Assembly (NCBI RefSeq): GCF_008304605.1 | Contig: NZ_PIJY01000030.1 | Span: forward strand, 146,867 to 210,866 | Source: Oceanobacillus polygoni | Lineage (GTDB): Bacteria; Bacillota; Bacilli; Bacillales; Amphibacillaceae | Reading direction: 5' to 3' | DNA: 64,000 nt | In this document: piece by piece, positions 1 through 9,318 of the stretch | How the letters are laid out: every line of letters begins with the position of its first letter | How positions within the stretch are numbered: position 1 is the stretch's first letter | Notes under the pieces: generated by a model | Databases searched by the model: none | The model's input: only the letters and a program-made list of their open reading frames with translations | Told to the model about the DNA's origin: nothing | Translations under genes and position numbers: made by a program

Positions 1-896
1 AAGGTAGTTATTGTCTCATCGTTTTTCGCACGACGTACTACAATCTTCTCAGAAGCAAACTTATCGTAATCAAATGCATGCAATGGCTGACCATATTCTA
101 GGAGTACATAATTCGTGATATCAACTACATTGTTAATTGGACGAATTCCAGCGGCCATTAGGTGATTTCTCATCCATAGTGGAGATGGCTTGATTTCTAC
201 GTCTTTTATAACAAATGCTCCATAATAAGGATTTAAATCAATTGCTTCGACCTCAACTGAAATATAGTTATTTACACTTTCCGATTCTTCAACGGCAACT
301 GCTTCATCGGGTAGTTTTACAGGTTGATCAAGAATTGCTGCAACTTCATATGCAACACCGAGCATGCTTAATGCATCTGCCCGATTTGCTAAAACATCCA
401 ATTCAAGAACTGCATCATTTAAATTAAGTAGCTCATCAACAGGTTCTCCGACTGTTGCATCTTCTGGAAAAACAAAGATACCATCTGCAATATCTGTTGG
501 AATATATTTTTCTTCAATTCCAAGCTCCTTTAAAGAACAAATCATACCGTTCGATTCAATGCCACGAAGCTTTACTTTTTTTATTTTAAAATTACCTGGA
601 AGAACTGCTCCTGGCTTTGCTACAGCAACCTTTTGACCTTGTGCCACATTCGGTGCACCACAAATAATTTGTAATTTCTCCTCACCTACATCGACTTGGC
701 ACAGATTCAATTTATCTGCATCTGGATGTTTTTCGCACGACGCTACGTAACCAACTACAACATCGGTACTCTGTTCTGACACATATTCGACACCTTCTAC
801 TTCAATACCAGATTTTGTAATTTTCGCCGCAAGCTCTTCTGGTGTTACATTTCCTAAATCAACGTACTTTTTTAACCAATTATATGATACTAACAA
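1..896 (-). CDS. pheT: Phenylalanine--tRNA ligase beta subunit, N-terminal part (runs off window)
   Basis: This is the N-terminal ~298 codons of PheT, the tRNA-binding and editing subunit that pairs with PheS to charge tRNA-Phe in the cytosol. The start is a TTG at 896, not an ATG. The reading [15 protein letters not shown] is the classic PheT N-terminus, and AGGAGG (905-910) sits 8 nt upstream. The stretch covers the N-terminal domain, the EMAP-like tRNA-binding OB domain and the start of the B3/B4 editing region. It lies 27 nt downstream of pheS and is co-transcribed with it under the Phe T-box. The gene continues beyond the left edge, so its C-terminus cannot be judged. Confidence 0.95.
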   Translation of the reverse strand, partial: MLVSYNWLKKYVDLGNVTPEELAAKITKSGIEVEGVEYVSEQSTDVVVGYVASCEKHPDADKLNLCQVDVGEEKLQIICGAPNVAQGQKVAVAKPGAVLPGNFKIKKVKLRGIESNGMICSLKELGIEEKYIPTDIADGIFVFPEDATVGEPVDELLNLNDAVLELDVLANRADALSMLGVAYEVAAILDQPVKLPDEAVAVEESESVNNYISVEVEAIDLNPYYGAFVIKDVEIKPSPLWMRNHLMAAGIRPINNVVDITNYVLLEYGQPLHAFDYDKFASEKIVVRRAKNDETITT

Positions 897-923
897 TTGT
901 TATGCCTCCTTATGTTTCTTCGT

Positions 924-1958
924 TTATGCTTTATGGTATTGCTTTAAGAATCGAATATCATTTGCATAGAAGTGTCGGATATCATTCACACCGTATTTCA
1001 GCATCGCAATCCGTTCAGGTCCCATGCCGAATGCAAATCCGCTGTACACCTCTGGGTCATATCCGCCCATTTCGAGTACTTTAGGGTGAACCATTCCTCC
1101 ACCAAGAATCTCAATCCATCCAGTACTTTTACATACACTACATCCTTTTCCATCACATACCTTACAAGAAATATCCATCTCTACGGAAGGCTCTGTGAAT
1201 GGGAAGAAACTTGGACGTAAGCGGATTTCACGATCTTCACCAAACATTTTCTTAGCGAATTTATCCAACGTACCTTTTAAATCACTCATGCGAACATTTT
1301 TATCTACATACAGCCCTTCAATTTGTGTAAATTGATGAGAGTGTGTTGCATCATCTGTATCACGGCGATATACCTTTCCAGGACAAATCATTTTAAAAGG
1401 CTTTTCGCCGTTATATTCCTGCATCGTACGTGCTTGAACTGGTGATGTATGCGTACGAAGCAATAATTCATTTGTGATATAGAATGAATCTTGCATATCG
1501 CGAGCTGGGTGGTTCTTCGGTAAGTTCAGTGCTTCAAAATTAAAGTAATCCGTCTCCACTTCTGGACCTTCCCTTACTTCATAACCCATGCCAATAAATA
1601 AATCCTCTATTTCTTGAACAATACTGGTTAATAAGTGAGGGCCACCTACCTTCACCGGACGGCCAGGTAACGTAACATCGATCGTCTCTTCTTCAAGTTG
1701 TTTCTCCAACTCTGCTTGTTCTAGCTTTTCTGTTTTTTCTTCAAGTGCTGTTGTAATTGCAGTTCTTACATGGTTAGCAATTTCTCCGACAACTGGGCGC
1801 TCTTCCTTCGAAAGTTTGCCCATTCCACGTAACACTCCTGTTAAAGAGCCCTTTTTCCCTAAATACGCAACTTTAATATCTTGCAAATCTCGAATCGTCT
1901 CTGTTGTGGCGATGCTTTGCAATGCCTCGGCCTGTAAAGCCTCCAATTGTTCTTTCAT
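924..1958 (-). CDS. pheS: Phenylalanine--tRNA ligase alpha subunit
   Basis: PheS is the catalytic subunit of the heterotetrameric phenylalanyl-tRNA synthetase, which attaches Phe to tRNA-Phe. The 344-residue length equals that of the Bacillus protein. An N-terminal coiled-coil arm (about 1-85) precedes the class II core. The motif 2 region [10 protein letters not shown] lies near residue 210, and the motif 3 region [13 protein letters not shown] near 310-322. A metal-binding-like [12 protein letters not shown] cluster precedes motif 3, as in many Bacillaceae PheS proteins. AAGGAGG stands just before the ATG. It is the first gene of the pheST operon, behind a T-box leader and a strong sigma-A promoter. 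Confidence 0.98.
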   Translation of the reverse strand: MKEQLEALQAEALQSIATTETIRDLQDIKVAYLGKKGSLTGVLRGMGKLSKEERPVVGEIANHVRTAITTALEEKTEKLEQAELEKQLEEETIDVTLPGRPVKVGGPHLLTSIVQEIEDLFIGMGYEVREGPEVETDYFNFEALNLPKNHPARDMQDSFYITNELLLRTHTSPVQARTMQEYNGEKPFKMICPGKVYRRDTDDATHSHQFTQIEGLYVDKNVRMSDLKGTLDKFAKKMFGEDREIRLRPSFFPFTEPSVEMDISCKVCDGKGCSVCKSTGWIEILGGGMVHPKVLEMGGYDPEVYSGFAFGMGPERIAMLKYGVNDIRHFYANDIRFLKQYHKA

Positions 1959-2045
1959 TGATAATTACCTCCTTGAATATGTGATTACAATAACTTGACA
2001 TTCGCCAAGCCATCTAAGTGGAATACCTTCGTTATACTTAGACAA

Positions 2046-2328
2046 TTAAAAAAAGCCTTCATCCCTGAAAAGGGACGAGGCTATTATTTTCGCGGTACCA
2101 CCCTTGTTGACACTTTATGTATGATAAAAACATACGTATTCTGCCCAACTTAAACTTGATAACGGATATGAATCCGGAACACCTTTACTTTTGTCAAAGG
2201 TCCAAGTGTCAGCTCCAGAGTGAATTGTTCATATTCCTGCGATAGAAATGCTTCCAGTCTAAGACATTTCCTCCCTAAATCACATCCTGAATAGGAACGA
2301 GCTCCTTCTTTGCTTATATATTAAGATT
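2046..2328 (-). promoter_or_regulatory. T-box riboswitch (phenylalanine), pheST leader
   Basis: This leader senses uncharged tRNA. The conserved T-box sequence, read on the minus strand as GGGTGGTACCGCG, lies at 2091-2104. The Stem I segment carries a TTC (Phe) triplet in the context GAACAATTCACTCTGG, which is the probable specifier codon and matches the downstream pheS gene. The leader ends in an intrinsic terminator (2048-2082, AGCCTCGTCCCT paired with AGGGATGAAGGCT, then a T run) that can exchange with the T-box antiterminator. Family behaviour: uncharged tRNA-Phe stabilises the antiterminator and switches pheST on. Confidence 0.95.
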
Positions 2329-2334
2329 ACATTC

Positions 2335-2363
2335 ATTATAGATAATTTCGAACACACTTGCAA
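2335..2363 (-). promoter_or_regulatory. Sigma-A promoter of pheST
   Basis: TTGCAA (2358-2363), a 17-nt spacer and TATAAT (2335-2340), read on the minus strand. It lies immediately after the stop codon of the rRNA methylase gene and directly upstream of the Phe T-box leader. Confidence 0.85.
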
Positions 2364-2365
2364 GA

Positions 2366-3103
2366 TTATCTTTTCAAGTGATACATGAGAATACCTGCTG
2401 CAATACTTACATTTAATGATTCAGCTTGACCATAAATCGGAATCTTCACCGATCTGTCTGCTTGCTTAATAAGTTCAGCTTGTACTCCAGCCCCTTCATT
2501 CCCTAATATAATCGCCACTTTTCCTTCTGGAGTAATGTCATTATAATTTGAAGCATTTTCTAAAGCTGTTGCCCAGATTGAAAATCCTTCTTCTTTTAGA
2601 TCTGAAAGTACTTCCTCGAGGTTTGCATGGAAAATTGGGATATGAAAAATGGAACCTTGTGTTGAACGAATGACTTTATCATTGTAAAGATCTACTGTTC
2701 CATCTCCAAGCAGAATGCCATCCATCCCCGCAGCATCTGCAGTTCGAATAATCGTTCCTAAATTTCCAGGATCCTGTATCGAATCAATAAGAAGCAAATG
2801 ATTCCCACTTCGCTTGGTCTGTTCGCAACTCTCAATAACAGCGATAATACCTTGTGGTGTAGTTGTTTGCGTGATGTGCGCCATCACATTTTCGCTGACT
2901 ATTACAACTGGATAGCTGTCTGTCCAACTCGGTTGTTCAACGTCCTCCTGTATAATAACCTCACGAACCGTCCAATTACTATTTACTGCTTCCTCCACTA
3001 AATGAAAGCCTTCAACAAGAAAGGCACCAGCTTGTGTTCTTTCTCTACGCTTATGCAGTTTTTTCCATTGTTTTACTTTTTCGTTTTTTACTGAGGTAAT
3101 CAT
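2366..3103 (-). CDS. ysgA: TrmH/SpoU-family RNA 2'-O-methyltransferase (YsgA-like)
   Basis: This is a SAM-dependent ribose 2'-O-methyltransferase of the SPOUT superfamily, expected to act on rRNA or tRNA. The three SpoU motifs are visible: DPGNLGTIIRTADAAG at about 110-125, ILGNEGAGV near 195-203 and LNVSIAAGILMYHL near 229-242. The N-terminal 90 residues form the substrate-binding SpoU_sub_bind domain. At 245 residues it is of normal length. Its position directly upstream of pheST and divergent from sspI matches ysgA in B. subtilis, which is why I use that symbol. The exact target nucleotide cannot be read from sequence. Confidence 0.9.
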   Translation of the reverse strand: MITSVKNEKVKQWKKLHKRRERTQAGAFLVEGFHLVEEAVNSNWTVREVIIQEDVEQPSWTDSYPVVIVSENVMAHITQTTTPQGIIAVIESCEQTKRSGNHLLLIDSIQDPGNLGTIIRTADAAGMDGILLGDGTVDLYNDKVIRSTQGSIFHIPIFHANLEEVLSDLKEEGFSIWATALENASNYNDITPEGKVAIILGNEGAGVQAELIKQADRSVKIPIYGQAESLNVSIAAGILMYHLKR

Positions 3104-3199
3104 TCATTTCATCCTTCTCATTATTTCTTCATCCATCATACATATTTTTATGTACATTGGTCAAACTATCAATAGTTTAAAAAGTGGAGGAGTGTCTAC

Positions 3200-3424
3200 A
3201 TGGATTTAAATTTAAGAAAAGCAATTCTATCCAATATCGCAACCAATGATCAGCAGCAACTTGAAGCAACAATTGTTGACGCCATAAACGGAGAAGAAAA
3301 AATGCTTCCCGGTCTTGGTGTATTATTTGAATTAATTTGGAATCAATCGCAAGAGCAAGATAAGAAAGAAATGGTTGACGCGTTAGAACAAGGAGTTAGA
3401 TCTGCAACACAAGATTTACAATAG
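3200..3424 (+). CDS. sspI: Small acid-soluble spore protein SspI
   Basis: This 74-residue protein closely follows the SspI family: it begins [13 protein letters not shown] and contains a [14 protein letters not shown] segment. SspI is a minor spore protein made in the forespore (sigma-G-controlled in B. subtilis). It is not an alpha/beta DNA-binding SASP. GGAGGAG lies ahead of the ATG. A CAAACTA element about 40 nt upstream could be part of a forespore-type promoter, but I do not see a clean partner box. The gene is monocistronic and divergent from the methylase gene, and it supports an endospore-forming host. Confidence 0.95.
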   Translation: MDLNLRKAILSNIATNDQQQLEATIVDAINGEEKMLPGLGVLFELIWNQSQEQDKKEMVDALEQGVRSATQDLQ

Positions 3425-3434
3425 TTAATTGTTT

Positions 3435-3460
3435 GGGGGATGATGCTAAACATCTCCCCC
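3435..3460 (+). terminator. Hairpin terminator of sspI
   Basis: GGGGGATG pairs with CATCTCCCC across a short A-rich loop, with one G-U pair, just after the sspI stop. The following T-tract is weak. The rest of 3461-3710 is AT-rich and I see no gene in it. Confidence 0.6.
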
Positions 3461-3710
3461 TCCTTATAAACATCCATGATGTATTCCATCCAATATCCCC
3501 TCTCTGACTTCCCTTTAAACTCTCAAATCAAATTAAAATAAGTACATATACCTAATCATTAGGACGATTCCTACAAAGTAACCTGTACTCCATATATTAT
3601 TTTACTTTTTTTTCCATATGAATAAGTTATTTTACCTACTAATTTATCTTGAATTTAAGACGAATGAAAGCCTTTTGGATTACAGTAAGTCATATATTTT
3701 TTAGCTCCAT

Positions 3711-3739
3711 TTGACTAGTTTGTTTTTAAATGATATAAA
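3711..3739 (+). promoter_or_regulatory. Sigma-A promoter for the unknown-function/ABC exporter operon
   Basis: TTGACT (3711-3716), a 17-nt spacer and TATAAA (3734-3739), about 80 nt upstream of the GTG start at 3821. It is close to consensus and suggests housekeeping expression of the 3821-8459 cluster. Confidence 0.7.
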
Positions 3740-3820
3740 AAGTTGAAACAGTTTGTTATTATAAGTTTCAGAGATTCATAATACACTAAGAAAGAAGAAG
3801 GAAAAGAAAGGGGTAAGTTT

Positions 3821-5404
3821 GTGGAAGGTACAACGAATGAAACGCAGAAAAAAGGATTTTCCAAAGGGTTAATTGCACTTATCGTCGGTATTATCGTATT
3901 AGCTGGAGGAACTGCCTTAGCATTTATGTTAATCAAGGATTCTCCAAAGAATGCATATTTTCTTGCTGAAAAAAATACGTGGGACTATATGATGGAACAA
4001 GTGGAGGAACGTTATCAGCCTGAATTTGACTGGTATGAAAAAACGCAAACCGACAAAACTGCTTCATCACTTGAATTAACTGCTGAATACAATGATCCAG
4101 CGGCTGGAAGCATGGGATACGGTATGGATCCTGCAACAATAATCAATAATTCTAGTATAAAGCTTGACTCTCAATCCGATATGGAAAACAAACACATTTT
4201 CACTGGGATTTCAGCGAATATCGCTGGGATGGAAATAAATGATCTCGAAGTTTTTGTAACAGACGAAAAAATTATGGTTGGGGTACCTTTCCTAGAGGAA
4301 GTATTACAATTAAATGATCAAGATTTTGGCCCGCTTCTGCATCAAGTAGATCCTGCAGCATTTACTGGTGAAGAAACACTAGGTTTGGATACAATGTTTG
4401 AAAGCGCAGGAGAAATCTTCCCTGAAGAATACAAAACGCACCTAGAAGATGAATATTTTAAATTGGTTTATGATGAATTGCCTGACGATGCATTTACGAG
4501 CAGCGATGAAACAGTTGAAGTGAATGGCGAATCGATTAATTCCGAAAAAATCGACTTACACCTTACTGAGCAGCAGTTTAAAGACATCTTATCTACTGTA
4601 TTGGATAAGATGCAAAATGATGATAAACTAAAAGAAATCATTAAAGAACAAATGGTTGCTCAACAATTTGGCGGTATCTATATGGAAGATGAATTGGAGA
4701 CATTTACTGAAGATTTTGAAGCAGGCATTTCAGAAGCAAAAGATGGTTTAGAAGAATTGCAGATTCCAGATGGATTAACATCCACTTTGTGGATCGCTGA
4801 CAAAAAGATTGTTCAACGCGAATTCGTTCTTGAAATGGGAGCGAATGCAGAAGAGCTTGCGAAAGTTTCTATTACAGGAACACAATTATTAACAGATGAA
4901 AAACAATTCTTTGATTACGACTTTGCATTCTCAGATGCATACGAAGAAGGAACAATGAATATTGCAGGAGATCTGAACTGGAAGGATAACGAAGCTACAG
5001 ATTCTATCAGTCTATCAGTAGAAGATATTGTTCTATCCTATGAGGGAACAGAGACACTTGCAGATGGTACACGTGAATTTAACCGTGTGTTCACTCTTGA
5101 AGAGCCTACTAGTGGCGGCGGAAGCTTGCATTGGACTGGAGATTCAACGTATGAGGCTGACAAAATGAATGCAGCACATCAAATTTCTTTAGATACTCCA
5201 GACTTTAGCCAAGATATGTTCACATTAAATATGAATACGGAAGGCCAAACAATTGATTCCGTTGAAACATTAAGTGAAGATAATGTGAAGGACTTAGGTA
5301 GCATGTCTACTACAGAGCTACAGGAATACTTCGAAAACGAAGTAGCACCAAGCTTCCAGCAATGGCTATTCGGTATTATGGCTGGTGGCGGAATGGGATT
5401 CTAA
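3821..5404 (+). CDS. Membrane-anchored extracellular protein of unknown function (DUF6583-like)
   Basis: This 527-residue protein has a short charged cytoplasmic start, one transmembrane anchor at about 18-38 (LIALIVGIIVLAGGTALAFML), and a long acidic, Asp/Glu-rich exterior domain with many beta-type segments and no cysteine pairs. There is no enzyme motif. From memory it resembles Bacillaceae proteins labelled DUF6583, but I cannot run the profile. The start is GTG at 3821, preceded by a purine-rich stretch (GAAAAGAAAGGGG). Only 38 nt, with no terminator, separate it from the exporter genes, so all four genes are probably one operon. That suggests a partner or accessory role for the transporter, which is inference. 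Confidence 0.8.
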   Translation: MEGTTNETQKKGFSKGLIALIVGIIVLAGGTALAFMLIKDSPKNAYFLAEKNTWDYMMEQVEERYQPEFDWYEKTQTDKTASSLELTAEYNDPAAGSMGYGMDPATIINNSSIKLDSQSDMENKHIFTGISANIAGMEINDLEVFVTDEKIMVGVPFLEEVLQLNDQDFGPLLHQVDPAAFTGEETLGLDTMFESAGEIFPEEYKTHLEDEYFKLVYDELPDDAFTSSDETVEVNGESINSEKIDLHLTEQQFKDILSTVLDKMQNDDKLKEIIKEQMVAQQFGGIYMEDELETFTEDFEAGISEAKDGLEELQIPDGLTSTLWIADKKIVQREFVLEMGANAEELAKVSITGTQLLTDEKQFFDYDFAFSDAYEEGTMNIAGDLNWKDNEATDSISLSVEDIVLSYEGTETLADGTREFNRVFTLEEPTSGGGSLHWTGDSTYEADKMNAAHQISLDTPDFSQDMFTLNMNTEGQTIDSVETLSEDNVKDLGSMSTTELQEYFENEVAPSFQQWLFGIMAGGGMGF

Positions 5405-5442
5405 CAAGTTCTAATTTATAAACACGAAACGAGCGTGCCACA

Positions 5443-6666
5443 ATGCATTACATGAGACACATACAATTATTTATAAAAAATCATTTAATGCAGCTAAAGA
5501 GGAAGTGGTTATCACTTCCTCTTCTTTTCATGTTTCCGATTATTATTGTCGGGCTAGCTGCTGTAATTATAATTACATATTTTATGCCTTCTGAGAAGGA
5601 AACCATTCAAGTAGGGTTAGTCAATTTAGATGAAAATGAACAAACGGAGTTGATTGTACAGCTTATCGAACAGTCTTCCCAATTGGGTTCCTTTATTGCT
5701 ATACATAGTCTCACTGAAAATGAAGCAAAAATAGCCGTAGAAAATAATGAAATAAGTTCATATATTACGTTTCCAGATAACTTCACACGCCATTTAATGC
5801 AAGGACAATCAGTTGAGATTCCCATAACCGGAAACCCAAATCAACAGGCAGAAAGTTTTCTTGTAAATGAGCTGATTGAAAGTGTTTCGCGCCACATTCG
5901 TGCTTCGCAAGCAAATATTCTTGCCATTAACTCCTATGCACGGGAATTTGGTATGGATGATGAAGAAAGAAATGATTTTGTTTTCGAGCAGTTTAAAGAA
6001 TTCCTGTTCTATACGGTTGGACGTGACCGCGTGTTAACGGAAAGGGAAATCACCAACCTGGCAACGTCTTCCCCAATTCAATATTTTGCTGTTGGAAGCT
6101 GGTTTATCCTTATTTCGATTTGGCTCTTAACGATTTATAATTTTTTTACGAAAGAAAACCCAATCCGTCTAAGAAATCGGATGCGACTTTACGGTGTTCT
6201 TGAAATTCAGCAAACAATTGCGAAGATGTTTGTTACCATGTTCATTACTGCAATTTTTGCTGGACTGTCTTTATTTGCTTTAGAAAATGTCTTGGTGGAA
6301 ACGATTATTCCAGAAGATTACCTGCGAATTACAATACTCACATTGTTATATAGCGTTATTTTCTTGCAATGTCTTGCCATTATCGAAACGCTAATCCAGT
6401 CTCACAAGCTGCGGTTGCTGGTTCAATCGATGTTCACAATCTTATCTGTAATTATTAGTGGTGCAATTATTCCAGTAATCTATTATCCGTTATGGATTCA
6501 AAATCTGCTTCCTTATTTATTTTCATATGAAGCTTTAAGCTGGATACAGGATATCTTATTAAACAACCGACTCTATGCAGATTATATTCCCCTCCTTCTA
6601 ATGAACGCTGCCCTTGCATTCATTTTGATTAGTATTTCTGTTTGGAAGGAGCGTGTTGCCATATGA
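5443..6666 (+). CDS. ABC-2 type exporter permease (first subunit)
   Basis: This 407-residue membrane protein has the ABC-2 permease plan. There is one N-terminal transmembrane helix (about 22-46), a ~150-residue exterior domain, then five or so C-terminal helices (from about 205 on). Its stop overlaps the next permease start (ATATGATG), so translation is coupled. With the second permease and the ATPase it should form an exporter similar in layout to linearmycin-type (LnrLMN) drug or lipid-active-compound exporters. The substrate cannot be inferred. A second in-frame ATG lies 9 nt downstream. The ribosome-binding site is weak, consistent with coupling to the upstream gene. Confidence 0.85.
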   Translation: MHYMRHIQLFIKNHLMQLKRKWLSLPLLFMFPIIIVGLAAVIIITYFMPSEKETIQVGLVNLDENEQTELIVQLIEQSSQLGSFIAIHSLTENEAKIAVENNEISSYITFPDNFTRHLMQGQSVEIPITGNPNQQAESFLVNELIESVSRHIRASQANILAINSYAREFGMDDEERNDFVFEQFKEFLFYTVGRDRVLTEREITNLATSSPIQYFAVGSWFILISIWLLTIYNFFTKENPIRLRNRMRLYGVLEIQQTIAKMFVTMFITAIFAGLSLFALENVLVETIIPEDYLRITILTLLYSVIFLQCLAIIETLIQSHKLRLLVQSMFTILSVIISGAIIPVIYYPLWIQNLLPYLFSYEALSWIQDILLNNRLYADYIPLLLMNAALAFILISISVWKERVAI

Positions 6667-7787
6667 TGTCAATTATCCAAACTCGCTTAATGCACTGGAA
6701 AAAACATTGGATTTCTCATCTTTTCTGGTTCTTACTCCCAATACTTGCGACTGTTTGTATGATACAGGTTACCAATGTGGTACAGGAGGATAGTAAAATC
6801 CCAATCGGAATGGTAGTTAAAGAGGAGACTGGGCTTGCAAATGCGCTTGTTGAAACAATGAAAGCCTCCCCACTTCTACGCGTTTATGAATTAAGCGAAT
6901 CAGAAGCGCGCAGTCGAATTGAAAGCCATGAGCTGGATAGTGCATTTATCATAGAAGATGGGTATGAAGCAAAAATTTTACGTGGCAGTCGTAATCGACT
7001 TTTAACAAGCTATCAATCCAACCTTTCCTTTGCTTATACTCCAATTAGAGAAATGCTGATTTCTTATGTGCAACAGGACACAGGAAAAGCGAAAGCAGCT
7101 CATACAATTATCAACTTACAAGAAAGTTTACAACCTGAAGCAACGGTTTCTTTCGATGAAATTATTGCAAAAACAAATGAAATCCAAGCACAAGAAAACT
7201 TACTTGCTACGACATTTTCCTTTTATAATGATGCAGGTGTAGAAACAACAGATGGTATTACCATTTGGAATACGTGGGGGCTGTGGGCAATTTTCAGCAT
7301 CTTATCCACGCTTTTATTGTCCGACTGGTTAATGAAAGAGCGGAGTTCAGGTCTTATGCCACGATTTACTTTTATCCGCTTTACTTATAAACAATACGTA
7401 ATCCAAAATCTCGCTGTTTATCTAACAGCTTTCTTGTTATTTGACTTCTTAAGCATCGCTGTATTTAATCAATTGCTTGACGAAAATATAAATTTTGAAC
7501 TAATTGGCGCAATTATTTCATTTCGAATTCTTATCAGTACAGGTGCTTTTTTAGTAGCTTTGCTGTTTAAAAATAACTACTTGTATTACGGTGTTTCCTT
7601 TATCCTCGTTTTATTTTTAATCATTTTAAGCGGGGCTATACTCCCTATAGATGGACTGACAGCACGCTATCCGTGGCTGTTAGACATAAACCCACTTCAG
7701 CCACTTATGGATCAAACATTTTGGAATCCATGGCTTGTGGTTACCACCGCCCTTGTTAGTTCTGGTTCGCAAAAGGAGAGAAATTAA
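6663..7787 (+). CDS. ABC-2 type exporter permease (second subunit)
   Basis: This is a second ABC-2 permease of 374 residues with the same plan as its neighbour: a helix at about 14-34, an exterior domain, then a multi-helix C-terminal half. I place the start at the ATG at 6663, which overlaps the stop of the previous gene and has GGAG 11 nt upstream, not at the TTG at 6642 that would include the ribosome-binding site. The ATPase gene starts at the very next base after the stop. The two permeases differ in sequence, so they probably form a heterodimer. The C-terminal end is hydrophilic and short. Confidence 0.85.
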   Translation: MMSIIQTRLMHWKKHWISHLFWFLLPILATVCMIQVTNVVQEDSKIPIGMVVKEETGLANALVETMKASPLLRVYELSESEARSRIESHELDSAFIIEDGYEAKILRGSRNRLLTSYQSNLSFAYTPIREMLISYVQQDTGKAKAAHTIINLQESLQPEATVSFDEIIAKTNEIQAQENLLATTFSFYNDAGVETTDGITIWNTWGLWAIFSILSTLLLSDWLMKERSSGLMPRFTFIRFTYKQYVIQNLAVYLTAFLLFDFLSIAVFNQLLDENINFELIGAIISFRILISTGAFLVALLFKNNYLYYGVSFILVLFLIILSGAILPIDGLTARYPWLLDINPLQPLMDQTFWNPWLVVTTALVSSGSQKERN

Positions 7788-8459
7788 ATGCTTAATGTAC
7801 AATCGATTACAAAATCCTATGGAAAAAAACAAATCTTAAATCAAATCTCCTTTTCCGTTCAGCCCGGTGAAATAATTGGTCTTGTTGGGGAAAATGGCGC
7901 AGGTAAGTCCACGTTGTTAAACGTTTTGGCTACCCTGGCAAACCCGACAAGCGGAAATATTTTCCTCTATGAAAAGTCGTACCGAGATACACGAAAAGAG
8001 GTTCGTAAACAGATTGGTTATGTCCCACAGGATATTGCGATTTGGGAAGAGTTTTCAGTAGAAGAAAACATGGTTTTCTTTGAAAAGCTTTCATGGAAAA
8101 GTAAAACGAAACAAGAACTACGACAACTTTGTTTGGATATGGAGCTGGATAAATGGAAAGAGCCTGTTAAAACATTATCCGGTGGAATGAAACGGAAGCT
8201 GAACATGGCGATTAGTTTAATCCATAATCCCGACCTGTTGCTTCTTGATGAGCCAACAGTTGGCATTGATTTGAAATCCAAAAAGGAAATCGGCAACCAC
8301 CTGAAAAATCTCGCGATCAAAGAAAATAAAATGATTATGTATACTTCTCATGATATGGATGAGATTAGTACGCTTTGTGATCGCATCATTTGTATTGGAG
8401 AAGATCCATTTTATAAGAACCTGCTTGTGGAAGCAAATAAACAAATTGTCACATTTTAG
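7788..8459 (+). CDS. ABC transporter ATP-binding protein
   Basis: This is the cytoplasmic ATPase that energises the two preceding permeases. It has Walker A GENGAGKST near 36-44, a Q-loop at IGYVPQD, the signature LSGGMKRK near 135, Walker B LLLLDEP near 155 and the H-loop TSHDMDE near 187. At 223 residues it is a little shorter than many drug-exporter ATPases (about 300) because it lacks their C-terminal extension. GGAGAG of the upstream coding end serves as its ribosome-binding site. It is the last gene of the cluster that starts at 3821. Confidence 0.93.
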   Translation: MLNVQSITKSYGKKQILNQISFSVQPGEIIGLVGENGAGKSTLLNVLATLANPTSGNIFLYEKSYRDTRKEVRKQIGYVPQDIAIWEEFSVEENMVFFEKLSWKSKTKQELRQLCLDMELDKWKEPVKTLSGGMKRKLNMAISLIHNPDLLLLDEPTVGIDLKSKKEIGNHLKNLAIKENKMIMYTSHDMDEISTLCDRIICIGEDPFYKNLLVEANKQIVTF

Positions 8460-8461
8460 TA

Positions 8462-8490
8462 TTGCTAAACCTGTCCACTAATCGTAAAAT
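8462..8490 (+). promoter_or_regulatory. Possible sigma-A promoter of the lytic transglycosylase gene
   Basis: TTGCTA (8462-8467), a 17-nt spacer and TAAAAT (8485-8490), 35 nt before the start at 8525. There is no clear terminator after the ABC ATPase, so read-through from upstream is also possible. Confidence 0.45.
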
Positions 8491-8524
8491 GATAGATAGA
8501 AGGATTGGAAAGGAGTGATACCCG

Positions 8525-9172
8525 ATGGAAATACGAGATTTGCAGCAAATGATTCAATATCAAGCATTATCGATTATGTCAGGTAATCCTGCTGCAACAA
8601 CGATATCAGAGCCCAACCAAACGTCGGCGATATCCTTTCAACAGCTATTATTAGAAAAAATGAATCAAGCACAACGATTGAATAGCATACCTACAGATTA
8701 TCGAAACAATCTACCATATAATATATACAATGCCAATGCTGATACTAGTTATCGTGTTGAAGCAACTACACCAAACTATAGTAGCCAGGCAGGCCCTACT
8801 AATTACCAAGCGCATATTACCGAAGCAGCGCAAAAATATGGGGTTGATGAAAATCTAATCCACGCTGTCATTAAACATGAGTCAAATTACAATGCGATGG
8901 CTAAAAGCTCTGCCGGAGCCCAAGGATTGATGCAGCTCATGCCAGGAACAGCAGCAGGCTTAGGTGTAACGAATTCCTATGATGCCCGCCAGAACATAGA
9001 TGGTGGAACGAAGTATTTAAGCCAAATGCTTACGCGCTATAACGGAAATATTGAACTTGCTTTAGCTGCTTATAATGCTGGACCAGGAAATGTAGAGAAG
9101 TATCAAGGTATTCCACCATTTAATGAAACACAAAATTATGTTCGAAAAGTTATGGGGAGTTATCTTGCTTAG
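8525..9172 (+). CDS. Lytic transglycosylase with C-terminal SLT domain (CwlQ/YjbJ-like)
   Basis: This 215-residue protein cleaves peptidoglycan glycan strands. A low-complexity, Asn/Thr/Tyr-rich N-terminal ~95 residues without signal peptide precedes a soluble-lytic-transglycosylase (goose-lysozyme fold) domain at about 97-214. The catalytic Glu is E119 in IKHESNYN. The family motifs [13 protein letters not shown] and [10 protein letters not shown] follow. This architecture matches B. subtilis CwlQ (YjbJ), including the lack of a signal peptide. AAGGAGTGAT precedes the ATG. The paralogue identity is probable rather than proven, so no symbol is assigned. Confidence 0.9.
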   Translation: MEIRDLQQMIQYQALSIMSGNPAATTISEPNQTSAISFQQLLLEKMNQAQRLNSIPTDYRNNLPYNIYNANADTSYRVEATTPNYSSQAGPTNYQAHITEAAQKYGVDENLIHAVIKHESNYNAMAKSSAGAQGLMQLMPGTAAGLGVTNSYDARQNIDGGTKYLSQMLTRYNGNIELALAAYNAGPGNVEKYQGIPPFNETQNYVRKVMGSYLA

Positions 9173-9181
9173 ATTGTATTT

Positions 9182-9220
9182 AAAGGAAATTCCGACTCAT
9201 GAGTCGGGGTTTCCTTTTTT
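9182..9220 (+). terminator. Intrinsic terminator of the transglycosylase gene
   Basis: GGAAATTCCGACTC and GAGTCGGGGTTTCC form a strong hairpin followed by TTTTTT. Confidence 0.9.
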
Positions 9221-9278
9221 ATTAAGGAGTTTTATTTTTGGTGGTGACTGTTTTTCATCTATTATTTCCTAAAGCGGT

Positions 9279-9313
9279 AAAAAGCACGGCTGTTCATTTC
9301 ACAGCCGTGCTTC
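9279..9313 (-). terminator. Intrinsic terminator of the dioxygenase gene
   Basis: AAGCACGGCTGT pairs with ACAGCCGTGCTT. On the minus strand it is followed by a T run. It lies just past the stop at 9319. Confidence 0.88.
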
Positions 9314-9318
9314 ATTTT

